Origin: Cyclina sinensis
Lineage: Eukaryota; Mollusca; Bivalvia; Venerida; Veneridae
Assembly: GCA_012932295.1 (NCBI GenBank)
Contig: JAAONU010000001.1
Coordinates: 4,487,104 to 4,551,103, forward strand
Length of the DNA: 64,000 nucleotides
Direction: 5' to 3'
Program-made: the position numbers and the translations under genes
Shown: positions 35,311 through 48,941 of the stretch, one piece after another
Numbering within the stretch: the first letter of the stretch is position 1
How the letters are laid out: each line of letters opens with the position of its first letter
Notes under the pieces: generated by a model
What the model was told of the DNA's origin: nothing
The model's database searches: none
Seen by the model: only the letters and a program-made list of their open reading frames with translations

Positions 35311-38300
35311 ACTGTTTAAAAAAGGAAATTGGAAGTGAAGTCTAAAAATGAAGAGAAACTTATCAATATCAGTTGAATTATCAAAGTAAGTATAGTATAG
35401 AATCAGCTATGAATACGAGAGATTGGTTTGTTTTTCAAGCATGTTTGAATACATTTCAAAGTATCATGATATGTCTTACAGTTATTTTTTATTTACCAGG
35501 CAACAAAATTTATATGACTGGCATATTAAGTAAAGCACATACCATACCATGTTTTGCAGCTTTTTACAATCTCTGTTGTCAACTTAGGTTAAGCTTTCTA
35601 ATTTAATTTGATAGCTTTACTAAAATATGCTTAAGTCCTGATACTGGAATTGTCAAGATAATATAATATGAACATTGTTTCATTCAGAATGAAGAACAAG
35701 AGAGCTAAGCATGGTGAACACTATGTCCCAACAGATGTGGAACACATAGCCAACATGATAACTCATGGGGTAGGGTATATGCCCCTCTTTCCTTTTTTTT
35801 CTGCACAGAAATATATTACTTTGTTGCCTGAAAATGTCTTGAATTCTGGTAGTGTCTGAACCTTTCTCAGTTTGACCTTGTAATAGGGCAGTGGGGGATG
35901 GCTACTTGTTAGAAAGGTCATTTCTGAACTTAACTGTCAGAGCATTTTGTTGCCAAATTTTGATGTCTTCCTGGTAATTTAGTTCACCATGGTAGATATA
36001 TGCAACAGTATTCTACTGATCTTATCTAGATATTGATAGGAATAAAACTTGATTTGAATCCATTTTGAAGTTGAAATTTGTCATTCTGAAATGTCTTTCA
36101 GACAGGAACATATACAAGCTTATTTCCATAAGTTCTTGACAAAATATTTAAATACTTGAAGTTGAAATGGAAGCTGAATTTCTATATTTTTTTTCTAACC
36201 ATTGACTATTGTAAATGAAAATTACATGGTAAGTTTATAAACTCCTTGGCTTCACTCTTGTGAAGTTTTTTCCCATCTACATTAAAGGTACTACTAGTTA
36301 TTCCAAAACTTGGATGAAAATGGAATTTTATTCAATTTAAAAACATTTGCCAGTCAAAGAATTTAGTGCCAGAAAACCACAAGCCATTCGGGCTAGTGGT
36401 TAGCAATATCTACTAGCCTGAATAGGTTCTACAAGACCTAAAATATTAAACTTTTGAAGTGGAAAGTAAATTCATGAATAATACAGTTATTTTGTAATTT
36501 TACTCCCTGGATCAGGAATAATTGAATTGTTCCATTTCAAATTCATTCATTTCATTTTCAGAAAGTGATCGGCAGCTAATTTTTCACAGGCCAGTCGGGC
36601 TGGTGACTTTGAAAATTTTACGGACCCGACCCAAAATCTACTAGTTATGGGCTAGCAGGCTACCACTAAATTCGCAGACTGTTTGCTGATTTTTGCAATA
36701 AGAATGAATTTTTTTTTACTTTTGTTTTTTTGTTATTGATTTATTTCATTTAGAATTAAATGAGTTTTCAATATTTTGCAACAGATGAAGTTTTAAATGA
36801 AAAACAACTTGCATGTAAAATATATAAGCTGCTATATTTAGATATGGATTATCCCGAGCTTGTATGGAGTTAAGAAGATGACAGAGAATGCAGCGTCCAA
36901 TAAGGAAGTGATTACGCTAATGATTTATGGCATGGCACTTTTCTTTTTATTCACCACGTCCACCTTGTACCACTGTTTATCATTTGCTGGGGCCAAGGGG
37001 TAAGCCAGAAAGTTGAGATATATATTTTAAGGCCATCTTGGAAAATGTTCATGCATATTAAATTTATGGCATTACTTAAGTGTATGAAAGCAGCTTGTGA
37101 TTGTTGAACATATGTCTTAATTAGGAACAGGAGTGTTTTATTTTGTTCATGGTAGTGGAGTCATTGATAGAAAGATTGAAGGAATCTATTAGCACTGCTA
37201 AAAAGGGAGCATATATGACAAGTTGGCCTTAAGATATGAGCTTGCAGGATGCTTGTATTGATATAATTGTATGTAGTAATGCTGTATAAATGGATTTGTG
37301 TCAAAGGTTTTTTTTTATACTTTTTTTTTTAGATACTATGCACTTTCAATATCTAGCCTTTGGAAAAATTTTGTACCTTCACATTAAGGCATACTTGAAA
37401 TATTTCTTTCACTGTTTACTTGTTCAAAAGTTGCCCTGTGTATTTCACTGTACATTAAAAGGGCTGCATTCAGCTGTTTTCATGTGAGTAATTTCACATG
37501 GCTCACAGTATCATGTTTCACTTTTGTATGATATGGATTTAAACAATTTATGTTTTACTCCCACTAAGTACAGGGGTTCTATTTCAGATTGTATTGCATA
37601 GTACGTTCAACCAATCAGCTGCCAAGAAGATTTGTCTTCCACAAGCTGATTGGACAGGCTTTAGCACACAAGTACATGTATGTTTTGGAAGGATTTGGTC
37701 TTTAAGCTTTGTTATTATTGAGGATATATATGTATTAATGTTGTATATTTCAGATTGTTACGTCATTACTTCCATTTAGGAGATAGGGCAGTTATTTATA
37801 TCTTTATAGCAGCATCTTACACTCCCTGGTGAGTCGTTCTACCTCTGTCCTATTTTACCATCTAGATGGTTAGCATAATTCAGTAACATACATGTAGCAT
37901 ATAGGGCTTTAAGGCAAAAAATGTAATAATAGTTATATAAGTGTTCGAAATAACCAAGGTGCATGATAGTGGAGATAATGCTTACAACACAGTGAATTAT
38001 CAAACATCTTGTAAAATAAAAGTAGCAAAGACTTTTTAGCTTACCTGAGCATGCTCTGACGTGAGCTTTTAGGATCCTTGATTGTCCATCCGTCCGTCGT
38101 CCACAATTCATTCAAATGACATCTCCTCTGAAACCAAAGGGCAAAATTTAATGAAACTTGCCTAAAATGTTCCTTGCATGAAGCTCTACCAAGTTTATTC
38201 AAATGGTTCCGGTTCATTGCATTTCTGGGTCACAGGAGCTAAAAACAGATTTTAAAAGTTGGATCTTTAAAAATCTTCTTGTTAGAAACCACAAGGCCTG

Positions 38301-41300
38301 GAGCTTTGATATTTGGTATAAAGCATCATCTAGTGGACCTCTACCAAGTTTGTTCAAATTATGATCCTGGGGTCAAAAATGACCCCACCCCAGGGGTAAC
38401 TTGTTTTACATAGAGTTATATAGGAAAAACTTTAAAAATCTTCTTGTCAGAAATCGTAACGCATAGAGCTAAGATATTTGGTGTGCAGCATTGTCTAGTG
38501 GACCTCTACCAAGTTTGTTCAAATCATGGCCTCTGGGTCAAAAATGGCCCAGCCCCAGGGGTAACTTGTTTTACATAGAGTTATATAGGAAAAACTTTAA
38601 AAATCTTCTTGTCAGAAACCGTAAGGCATAGAGCTGAGATATTTGGTATGTAGCATTGTCTAGTGGACCTCTACGAAGTTTGTTCAAATCGTGGCCTCTG
38701 GGTCAAATTTAGCCCCACCCTGGGGTCATTGGTTTTACATAGGCTTATATAGGAAAAACTTCGAAAATCTTCTTGTCAGAAACCACAAGGCCCTGAGCCT
38801 TAAGATTTGGTATGTAGCATTGTCTAGTGGACCTCTACCAATTTTGTTCAAATTATACCCCTTGGGTCAAATTTGGCCCCACCCCGGGGTCATTGATTTT
38901 ACATAGGCTTATATAGTGAAAACTTTGAAAATCTTCTTGTAGAAGGAGAAGTAACATTTTCAGTCCAAATAATCTGGAAATTTGTTAGACAGGTTGTTTC
39001 TATGATTTCTAGCTCAAGTTCGAATATGGGTCATCTGGGTTCAAAAACAAGGTCACAGAGCCCAAAAATAGAAAAACCTTGTTAACACTCTAGAGGTTAC
39101 ATTTTCAGTCAAAATATCCCAGAAATTTGTCAGAAAGGTTGTTTTGATGATTTTTAGCTCAAGTTCAAAATTGGGTCATCTCGGGTCAAAAACTAGGTCA
39201 CAGAGCCCAAATATGGAAAAACCTTGTTAACACTCTAGAGGTAACATTTTCAGTTCAAATAACCTGGAATCTGTCAGAAAGGTTGTTTCAGTTAATTTGA
39301 ATATGGGTCATCTGAAATCAAAAACTAGGTCACAGAGCCCAAAAATAGAAAAAAAACTTGTTAACACTCTAGAAGCTACTTTTCAGTCCAAATATTCACG
39401 AAATTTGTCAGAAAGGATGTTTTAATGATTTCTTGCTCAGATTCGAATAAAGGTCATCTGGGGTCAAAAACTAGGTCAAAAACCCCAAATATGGAAAAAC
39501 CTTGTTAACACGCATTGAGGTAACATTTTCAGTTCAAACAACCTTGAAATTTGTCAGAAAGATTGTTTCAATAATTTCTAGGTCAAGTTCGAATATGGGT
39601 CATCTGGGGTCAATTAACCAGGTCCATAGCAACTTTGTTAAAAGCAGTCATATTCAGGTGAGCGATATAGGGCCATCATGGCCCTCTTGTTTCACTTCTT
39701 ATGAACACAAGTAACAGAAAGATGCAATGCATCTTAGAATGAACAAACCAGAGCGGGATTTGAACTCTGACTTTAGCACATTGAAGGCCAACAACTCTAA
39801 CCACTGAGCCAAAGAATCGATTCTGTGAGGCAGTTGTCAGAGGTTGTATTTATACAATTATAGGAAGGTATGCACTAGACTGTAACACACTTCTGAGATA
39901 TGTTAAATAAATGAAAATATATCTTCCATTTTATAAAATGGAATATCTACATTCATTCCAAAGCATATCAGTTGCATTGTCACATAATTTAATGCAATGA
40001 TTTTTAAAGTGAGGTGTTCCTGTATCTTAAGAAAATTACTTAAGCCTGTTTAGAAATAATTGTTTTCAGATTTAAGTGCATGTTAATTAAGGATAACACA
40101 GTATGACAATATCTTTCAGGTTAGTGTTGAAGGATTTTGGAGGAGTTGCTGAGTTTTTCATGTGGCTTGTCTGGGTTGGTTGTATCCTAGGAATTATTTT
40201 CCAGTTCCTGTTCCATGCAAGGTAGGTTAATCACTCCTTCTAAGTGTTATGAATACTTGCACATTTTCCAGTTGCTGCTTATATTGTAGTTTCAATGGCT
40301 ACAGTGGATTGGAGACCAATGTGTAATAAACCTTAACATGTCCGTGTAGTTGATATGATATATATATATACAGTAAAAACTCCATATTTAGACCACCAAA
40401 GGATCTGGAGCAGAGTGGTCTTAATTTGAATTTGGTCTCATTATTGAGGTTTCTTTGACTCTGGTCTTTATTACAGCTTACAAGTAATGTACACCTAAAT
40501 ACTGTTGTCTGTTCTCTGTTTTATCTTTTCATAACCTGCACGTACGTAGGAAATGTGTTCAGTATGAATTATTGAATAAATTTTAAAAAAAAGTATTCAA
40601 GACTTGGACATGCTTATTTTTTTACAAAAAAAATACTAAATTCTCTTTCAGAGAAAGTTCCTTAATGTTTGTTTTACTCATTCTGAAAATCTGAAAGATG
40701 TCTAAAGTATTAGTGTCGTGGCAGAAGATTTAGTGAAAAAATAATGAATAAATGACAAATTTCATTAGCTGATTAAGTAAATTGTTGTTGCTCACAAAAC
40801 TGACATCAAACAAACTTCATGGTAAATGGTGCCGATCATCCCTACTCTCTGCTAATGTTGTCTATAATCTATTTATTGGTTGCTTTTTGGACCTGTAATC
40901 CCGTATAGGTGTGATTAATCCCTGTTGTTATCATAACATTAATGTCAGAATCGCTAATTGTCTGCAATTAAATGTCCTAAAATACATACATGTATAACAA
41001 CAGCAGGTATTGTGCAAGAAATGCCACTTTACGGACTGTTGTTTCTAATTATGCCACAGTTGTAGTAGCAAGTTTGATTTTATAAGAAAGTCAACTTTTG
41101 GGACCAATCTCCTGGTTGCTATTCGCAATAGTGAGTTGCCAACATTTTTGAGTTGTGCTGACATTGACTTATATAAGGAATTTATTGGTACTTTGAAAAT
41201 TGGTTGCAGTATTTATTTTCCCGCATTTTTGGTTTGCTCGCATCATAAGTTTTTACTGTATTTCTCTCCAAAGCAAAACCCTTTCAAAGCAAGATTCTTA

Positions 41301-42253
41301 ATGTCTTAATGTTGTAACAACATAAAATATTTTTAATGTTAGAATTTCTGTTTTCTGTGTTGGCATATTTTCTTTGCTCTAAAATAGAAATTTGAAAAAT
41401 TTCACGGTATTAATTTCAGGTACAAAACTTTGGAAGTTGTATTTTATCTTATTGTTGGAATATGTCCAGCATATGCTGTAACACACATGGTTAGTACATC
41501 TTCTGAGCTTTATTAACCTAACGTTTATAAAGCTTTTAAGTTTACAAGCTTTTAAGTTTACAAGATTAGGTTCAGAAATACTACAAAATAAAATAGTTCT
41601 GATTTTTATTGTTATAAAAATGCAAATTAAGGTTTTGTCATTATGATTATCTTTCATGTATTAAGTCATTTTGAATAATGAAATTAAGATGCAGGAGGAA
41701 GATATTTAGTTTGTAGTGTTCTGTTTATGTAATTCTCTTGCCCCAAGCTGGATTTGTTGACAAGGGGTCTCTTTACCACATAGCTATGAAAGCTAGCTGA
41801 TAGGCAAGGGCAGTAGAAATGCTGTATAATACCTCTGCAATATTTATATCTGTAATTCAGTTAAACAGGGAGAGAAGGAAACCTACATTTTTAAGGATCA
41901 ATACTGTTCTGTTATTAGAAACCACAAATATTCCTTTAAAATTCTATAGAAAATGCACAAAATATAATGTAGTGCAATTAACTTTTCTTGAAGGAATAGA
42001 TTTTTATATTTTCCTTTTCTTTATACAATTTCAGACTGACCCTGCAGGTATCCATGAGCTGGCAGTGGGTGGAGTCATCTATGTGTCTGGGGTTGTGTTC
42101 TTCAAGCTAGATGGTGTTGTTCCCTTCGCTCATGCTATATGGCACGTGTTTGTAGGGCTTGGGGCTCTGGCTCATTTCTATGCCATAAATAAATACCTTG
42201 TGGGTATTCACGGTACCAGAGATACTGTTAGTAATTTAGATCAAGTATTTTAA
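35311..42253 (+). CDS. PAQR/MMD-type seven-transmembrane receptor, complete
   Basis: Member of the progestin/adipoQ receptor (hemolysin-III-like) family, closest in sequence to MMD/MMD2 (PAQR11/PAQR10), which reside in Golgi or endomembranes. Exons: 35311-35385 (5' UTR plus ATG at 35348, with an in-frame TGA at 35336 upstream), 35688-35769, 36842-36999, 37754-37828, 40120-40221, 41420-41489 and 42035-42253. Phases agree throughout, giving 247 residues (human MMD has 238). Family motifs visible: N-terminal E-x2-N-x3-H (EHIANMITH), STLYHCLSF, HYFHLGDRAVIYIFIAASYTPW-type block, and near the end PFAHAIWH with the paired His. The His and Asp match the proposed metal-site residues of the CREST superfamily. 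Hydrophobic segments fit seven TM helices. Whether it is the MMD or MMD2 orthologue cannot be decided by eye. Confidence 0.93.
38036..39692 (+). mobile_element. Helentron-like element (family A), full form, with two tandem cores
   Basis: Lies in the receptor intron between exons 37754-37828 and 40120-40221. Left AGCTTACCTGA and right TCAGGTGAGCG are inverted. Inside are about four ~145-bp units (38270-38935; landmark GTCTAGTGGACCTCTACCAA) and then about five ~150-bp units (38950-39640; landmark CCTTGTTAACACTCTAGAGG). The 3' end has GGGCCATCATGGCCC (near-perfect hairpin) followed by TCTTGTTT. No coding capacity. Confidence 0.75.
39737..39823 (-). repeat. tRNA-like sequence (pseudo-tRNA or SINE head)
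   Basis: On the minus strand TTGGCTCAGTGGTTAGAG resembles an A box and GAGTTCAAATCCCGC a B box, 30-40 bp apart. The acceptor and anticodon arms do not close clearly, so it is more likely a SINE head or tRNA pseudogene than a working tRNA. Confidence 0.55.
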
Positions 42254-43609
42254 TGTTACTATTAATAGGTTAAACAATTTTATTTATTTATTGTTTTCCT
42301 CATATTCATATTACTTGTTGTTGTTACCACTTCTCCCTATGTGCTGGACATGACTTGGGCATACTTTTCCCGTATGTTAAATTTTTCTATGATTGTAGTC
42401 ATATTTTGTCAAATTTTTACATAGTATTTTTGTATTTGTTAAAGCTTTTGTTTGGTCTTGATGTGCAAGTGTTAGTTATGAAATATTTATAGTCCCACCC
42501 AGGTTTTTTATGTAAACATGAATCATACTCATAAAGTTATTTTACAAGCTATTTTGACATGAAACTTCGAGGATTTATAACCTGTTGATGTATTAAAGTT
42601 TTATTTTGGAAATAAATTTGTTGATATTTTTCTGAAGATAGAATTTTATAGTCTGAGAGTATTGTCTGTGTATACGTTATAATACCACTAATTTTTATCA
42701 TAAGTATATTGTTTGGTCTAAATAACACAGAATTCTGATGCAAACTAGGTGAACATGTTTCTCTTGTGATAAATTTATTAAACAGATGATATATTGAGTC
42801 TATAAACATAAGTCTTCTACCACTGTTTAAAGTTACAAAAATCTCATTTGCTTGTAGAAAGCTATAGCAAGCTAGTATGATACAGCAAAATTCATTATTG
42901 ACCCCTTAAATAGAAGCGAACCACAAGAAGCCCAAATATACTGATACATTCTAGAATGTTCAGTACATGATCGTTTTATATCCAAGGTCGTGCCTTTGAC
43001 ACTACATAAGGTACATAATAAGAAAAATGCCTGAAGTTTCTATATCTATACTAAGGAAAATTCCTGCAGTTTGTAAACAAATGGGAATGTATGTAAGCAT
43101 TAAACATTTGAATAAATACTTATTAGAACTATTTGTATTTTTCAATGATTTTATTTAATACAGTACCCATTTTCTGAATTAGTAATATTTGTAGATAGAT
43201 AATGAATAAATTATTCAAACTTAGATGTAACAGTTTCTGAATATATTTTATTCGCTATAGTAATATTTTACTATTTCTGTCATGGCTTTTTGTAACATGT
43301 TACGCTACATTATTTGTGTTTTTGTAAGTTTTAGCTATTTACAAGTATAAATTTTCTTCCAGATTTTCCAGAAATTTTGTATTGTGATGTGTCCTTGTTA
43401 TTGTATCTCTGCTTGTTAAATTCTCTCATAGAACACTAAGATGAAGAAAAATGAAGACAAATGGGTCTATAAAGATAGGTATTGAGAATAGCTGTATAAA
43501 TATACATGGACACAGTGTGTCATGCATTTACACTTGCCCGGCTTTAACAAAGGAAAATAGAGTTTAAATTATAAACATGTCTGAATTTGTTAATACATGT
43601 ATCAGGTCT
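42254..43609 (+). other. Probable 3' UTR of the PAQR gene and flanking DNA
   Basis: AT-rich sequence with AATAAA at 42611-42616 and 43111-43116, either of which could be the polyadenylation signal. Confidence 0.45.
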
Positions 43610-43745
43610 AGTCATTGCCAATACTTCTGGAATAAACGTGTATAGTCATTGCCAATACTTCTGGAATAAACGTGTATAGTCATTGCCAATACTTCTGGAA
43701 TAAACGTGTATAGTCATTGCCAATACTTCTGGAATAAACGTGTAT
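43610..43745. repeat. 34-bp tandem repeat, four copies
   Basis: AGTCATTGCCAATACTTCTG followed by GAATAAACGTGTAT is repeated four times without visible change, so the expansion is recent. Each unit carries an AATAAA. Confidence 0.95.
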
Positions 43746-44310
43746 AGTCACATTTATGCCACTGAAGCTTGTCACCTTTTATGTTTAAGAAAAGTCTATA
43801 GTTTTTCATGTTACAAATTCCCTATAAGATCAGTTAACTTCTTTAGAATTCTATATCATTAATAGGGCATAAATAGATGATTCAGACTTGATTATTTTGT
43901 CTCACTATTTGTCTAAGGTCTTGCCATATTTTTCTTTACTTGAGGGTATTATATCACTGCGGGAGAGTTTTTGTATTGTAGTTATGGTCCTGTCCTGTGA
44001 CATCATCTTGTGTTATGTGGTGCTTTTTGTGTCGCCCTTTCGAAGAAACGGCAATACATAGGGATCGCTTTGTCCGTCAGTCTGTCACGAAAACTTGACG
44101 TTGGCTATAATTTTGCCATTTCTAAACATTTCCTTATCAAACTTTCAAATTGTATTGCTAATGACAACAGGGTCGGGATGATGCCAAAATCTGTAGGTCA
44201 AGGTCACAATTGACAGAGTTATGTCCCTTTTTGTACTTGGATTTTGTCATGAAAACTTAACATTGGCTATAACTATGCCATTTCTTCATCAAACTTTCCA
44301 GTTGTAATGA

Positions 44311-44570
44311 CAGTCTCCCTGGCCCAGTGGTAAAGGTATCCGCCTTGGGAAGGGGAGGTCGAAGGTTCTAATTCCACCAGGGGTCCATTCCGATGCGGCC
44401 GGTTGGTGAGCCGCAAGCTAGTTAAAGAATGGTTACCGTATGCCTACCTGCCTGATGCCTGGCATAAATAGATAGGATTCGGGACGTAAACGTGCAGCAG
44501 AATAAGGTGTCTCATAAGTCAGATATGGCTGGCCTTTTCAATAGGGGTGACACTTTAATAAACAAACACT
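44311..44570 (+). mobile_element. tRNA-derived SINE, second family, nested
   Basis: TGGCCCAGTGGTAAAGG (A box) and AAGGTTCTAATTCCACC (B box) form a tRNA-like head. The body contains GATGCGGCCGGTTGGTGAGC, and the copy ends near TTTAATAAACAAACAC. It is inserted in the 44027-45517 element and differs in body from the SINEs at 5593, 14062 and 15935. Confidence 0.8.
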
Positions 44571-44939
44571 TTACCTTTTTACCTTTTGTAATGCTTACAA
44601 TTGTATCACTTAAGACAACACCATTTCTCAAGGGCAGATAACCCTCAGATTTATTTTTGCTATGTTATAACCCTTTTTCAAGTTAAAATTTCTTGGTTAA
44701 GCCTTTTTTTTAAAGGTCTGTTTCTCAAAAAAATGTCAAAGCTATTCCCTTCAAACTTGGAATACTTGATCACCAGCAAGACCCCTGCAAAGATTGTTGG
44801 TACCCATGTCCCTGGGGTCACAGTTAGTCCACACCCAGGGGTCACTTATACTTATATATAGGAAAAAAACTTCTTAAGCCTAGAAATAAAATATTAACTG
44901 ACATGAGAGGGGTAAGTACACCCTCTGCATGGGGAACCT

Positions 44940-45105
44940 TCCCACCTCCCCACCCCCCCATTTTTTTTTACACCCCCCTCCCCCCGGGCCCGATTTTACT
45001 TGACTCCCAATCCACCCTCAACCCACCCCCCTTCCAAACCAGTCACTCCCCCCCCCCCCAGATTTTTTTTTTAAATACATATGTACTTGACTCCCCATTC
45101 ACCCG

Positions 45106-45157
<52 letters not shown>

Positions 45158-45270
45158 ACCAGTCACCCCTCCCCCCCGGGTCTGATTTTTTTTTTTTTTT
45201 ACATAGGTACTTGACTTCCCATTCTTCCCTCCATCCCCTGGGGCCCGAATTTTTTTTTTTTTTTTTTTAA
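44940..45270. repeat. Poly-C / poly-T low-complexity block
   Basis: C-rich and T-rich runs include about 40 consecutive C near 45107-45147 followed by A10. The proline-rich open frame here is an artefact of the run. Run length is likely to be unreliable in the assembly. Confidence 0.85.
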
Positions 45271-45517
45271 ATGCATAAGTACTTGACTGAAATTTTTTTC
45301 ATCTTGTATGACTAGGTACTTGCCCTCCCCCACTCAAATTTTTTTCACTTGGGCCTCTTGTTTATCTTGGCTTATAATTAATTATCCAGCACTGAGAAAA
45401 GTGGAGCATGCTGTCTGTGGACAGGTCTTGTTGTACTTTGACTAGCATGCTGTCTTTTCCAGCAGGCTCTTGTGTACCTTTTTAGATATTCTAACAGAGT
45501 ACCCAAGGGCGACACAA

Positions 45518-46348
45518 GTGTTCCACTGAACAACCATCTAGTGTTATATAAGATCTTTCTTAAACTTAATGAGCATAATACTCCATATTTAGATATTTAG
45601 ACCTAAGCAGTTTTATACCCCACCCCCTGCCCCAGACTATATATGTATCTAGATAAATGTGTTGAGTTTAGGTTCTATACGTAATTCTGTTTTCGAATGT
45701 TTTCACATTTATACAAGTTTTTGTTTTAAGTGTCAGGTGTAGAGGAAAGTGGTTGTTAAGATGAAAGACTTTTTATGTGTGTCAGTGGATGCTGAATTAG
45801 GATTAAAAGCCAGTTTACGTGTTGATTTGTTATTTCATAGTTTTTCAGCATTTTAGGACATAGAATATGTTCTAGTTTAAATTACTAATTCATGCAGTTT
45901 TCATTCTTTGTATCCTCAGATCATTTTTCATGTGTTCAGTAATTTGGGTAAGTCTGTTCGCTATTTCAAAACTTTGATTTTTTTTAATTGTTCATCACAA
46001 CTTTCTTCCTAGTTTTGCTAGTCATTAAATGAAAAAAATGTGAGCCAGAGAGAGATATGTCACTTTAAATTTTATGTTAAAGTGTTCATTCATGTCATCT
46101 GTAAGTCTTCAGAATTAAGCTATATAACTCATTTTTGTAGATTTTCTTTCAAAAGAGATAGACAACAGTTCTCAGGATATTTTTGGCTATGAATATACAA
46201 GCTAATAGACAATATAACAGGAATGCTAGATTTGACAATCCATGACTTACATTTTCCACATGTTTTATAATCCAAAAAGGCTTTGCTTACTAGCCATATT
46301 TATAATTACATTACTTTGACAAACCTTGCTTTATATTTGATCTTTTTT
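45518..46348. other. Intergenic stretch, nothing recognised
   Basis: AT-rich sequence without supported exons or repeats. Confidence 0.45.
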
Positions 46349-46985
46349 GTGTTGCCTTCTACAAAGTACCTGCGACATATAGGGATCACTTCTCCATCGT
46401 CTGTGTGTCTGTCTGTCCGTCACAAAACTTGTCAAGACTACTTCTCAAGAACTACTGGTGCAATTTCATCCAAACTTTACAGAAATGATCAGTACCAAGT
46501 CTAGTTGGTTGTGCATATCATCGGCATTTTTCAGTCTGTCTGTCCGTCACAAAACTTGTCAAGACTACTTCTCAAGAACTACTGGTGCAATTTCATCCAA
46601 ACTTTACAGAAATGATCAGTACCAAGTCTAGTTGGTTGTGCATATCATCGGCATTTTTCAGTCTGTCTGTCCGTCACAAAACTTGTCAAGACTACTTCTC
46701 AAGAACTACTGGTGCAATTTCATCCAAACTTTACAGAAATGATCAGTACCAAGTCTAGTTGGTTGTGCATATTATCGGCATTTTTCAGTTCAATGATTTT
46801 TGTCAGAGTTATGGCCCTTTAATGATTTTTATTTTTAAAGTTTGTCTGGACTACGTCTCTTATACTACTATTGCAATTTGAATGAAATTTTACAAGATTG
46901 ATCCAACAAACTGTCTAATCACCCCTCAGTCCAACTGCTTAATTGGCTATCATTGGGCAACACGTGATTGCTGATAGCTCTTGTC
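46349..46985 (+). mobile_element. Helentron-like element (family B), copy 3, with a 125-bp triplication
   Basis: Starts GTGTTGCCTTCTACAAAGTA and has the inverted partner GGGCAACAC near 46955. It ends GATAGCTCTTGTC. A ~125-bp unit from about 46410 to 46785 (landmark CACAAAACTTGTCAAGACT) is present three times almost unchanged. Confidence 0.7.
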
Positions 46986-48941
46986 CTGTTTTAGAGTCAG
47001 AGTTGATTTATTGGAGTATTTTTAAATAATAACACATTGAAATTAAGTATATTACTATAAATACATAGTTCATCAACTTTAAATTGCCATGAAAACTTCA
47101 GTAAATTTTCAAGATATCTTGCATACTGTACCTGGCCATGCTGTTTGGTGCTTTTACTGGTGTAAGTATCATATTCCTTTGCCCACCTCCCCCCTCCCCC
47201 CTCACTCCAGCCCGTGTTAGAGGAATCATATGCCTCCTGTGAAAAGACAGTGTACAGTTAACACTGTTAAGTATATCTGTGAACATTAGTGACAAAAAGA
47301 CTGCAAAGATGTTCAAGAAACATATGGTATGCAAGAAAATACATTATTCATGTATTTGAGGTTCTGATTGGGTCTGATTGGCCCTGGGTCTTAGGCAGCT
47401 GTACTGTATGGTTACTTTGCAGAGCCTCATCATTACCCAAATGCAGTCACTTTTTGGGCTGGATTATCCCATAGAAATCTTAACCAATGGAAGACACTTA
47501 CAGTCTGTAATACCATATTCATGAATTAAGACATACGTAAGCTGTGCCAAAGTTCATTTTCATACTGAAAAGTCAACAATTTTTCTACATGACATAATTT
47601 ACATTCAAGATAAACATTTTTTCCTGTAGTATGTAAGTTGAAACTGTTTTGAATTTTATTTTTGGTGATTTTGGAATGTTATGTCATTTCTTAAGGTGTA
47701 AGTTTCAGATATTTACAGCGCTGGTTTTTTGAAACTCTGAATTTTGCAACATAATTATTTCATTTGTAACATCTGTTAAAATTGCCATGACTTGAAGCAC
47801 CTGCCAATACATAATAACTGTTTTTGCAGATAATTTCTATAACACTTCCTGTTTGATACAGTATTTTGAGTTATATTTTTCTAAAGTAAACATTTCATTT
47901 GACAAGCATTGCAAGTATTTATTATGAAAGTATGTTTTGTAATTGTATTCTGCATGTTTGTTTGTTGAATATGGAATTAAACTAAGCTCTGCACTGTGTC
48001 AGGCTGAGTAATACAAAAAGAAAAAGTGAAGGTGACTTCAGTCTTTCTTCTTTACAAGTAAGAATCAATTAAGTGTTAATAGATATTTAGTTATGTTCAA
48101 GCCTGCAATGTTAATCAGGTGATTTTTCATATACCATTTTCAGGCTTGATTTTCACTGGAATAGTACCAGTTTTACAGTAAAACAGATTTACAAGGAAAG
48201 TGTAATTAAACTTGTATGGTACAACTGTGCTGCCCTCATTTGGTATTTAACTAATTTATGTATTATCCCTCACCTTGCTTGGGCCAAAGTTGTGAGCTTG
48301 TTCAACATTTAAGAAGTATACCCTAAAATTGGCATGATGATATACTGTATAAGTTTTAAATGGCTCATTCTCTGTAAATTGAAAAATAATTGATAATTTA
48401 AAGAACATAGGACATATGTACAGTTAGGCTGCGTTCATTTGTGATAAATCACTATCCACTTACACTATATTGTTTATAATTAGAATTTTGCTTGATTGTA
48501 GGGTATTCCTCTTTTCAAATGGGTATTTGTTAAAAACTTACTGACTGAATAGCAGACAGTGCAGACCCTGGTCAGACTGTTTACATAATAAATCAATACA
48601 AGTCTATTTTTATGCTTTAAAGAGTTTATGAATATGAAAAAGCTGATTTATGTAGGAGAACTATTTACAGGACTATTACCTACCCAAGTATTGCATAAAT
48701 CTTGAATATTTTTATACAAGAAATCATTATAATTATTTTTTCAACAGAACGAATTTTCACAATATCTTGTCATTGAACTTGTTAAAACATGACACATTAT
48801 ATTTGTAAAAAGTTTATTTTAGTATTTACACCAATAAACTTAATCAGCTTTGTATGAAACGGAGTAATTGACATAATTTTATTTTATAAACTTATTTAGG
48901 TAACTAGCTGTTTATGAAAGTTACAGAAACCTGTATTTTTA
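46986..48941. other. Intergenic stretch, nothing recognised
   Basis: AT-rich; short open frames near 47098 and 47289 lack splice support and have no recognisable motif. Confidence 0.45.

Larger units (their letters stand above)
44027..45517. mobile_element. Composite element with perfect 13-bp inverted ends
   Basis: TTGTGTCGCCCTT (44027-44039) and AAGGGCGACACAA (45505-45517) are exact inverted copies. Nested inside are a plus-strand tRNA-SINE (44311-44570) and a 5'-truncated family D element (about 44600-45437). The ends resemble the GTGTCGCCTG ends of family B. No transposase frame is present. Confidence 0.7.

Noticed and set aside
37588..37660. Extra PAQR exon after a TTTCAG at about 37588
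   Set aside because: It resembles the real acceptor at 37753 but the reading frame gives no family sequence; CCAATCAGCTG and its inverse nearby suggest a small repeat.
39737..39823. Functional tRNA gene
   Set aside because: A and B boxes are present, but the arms do not pair cleanly and no terminator T-run follows at the right place.
41819..42034. 5' part of the open frame leading into the last PAQR exon
   Set aside because: It is intron sequence; the exon starts at 42035 after TTTCAG and phase agrees with the preceding exon.
44903..45214. Proline-rich 103-residue open frame
   Set aside because: It is produced by poly-C and poly-T runs in a mobile-element remnant.
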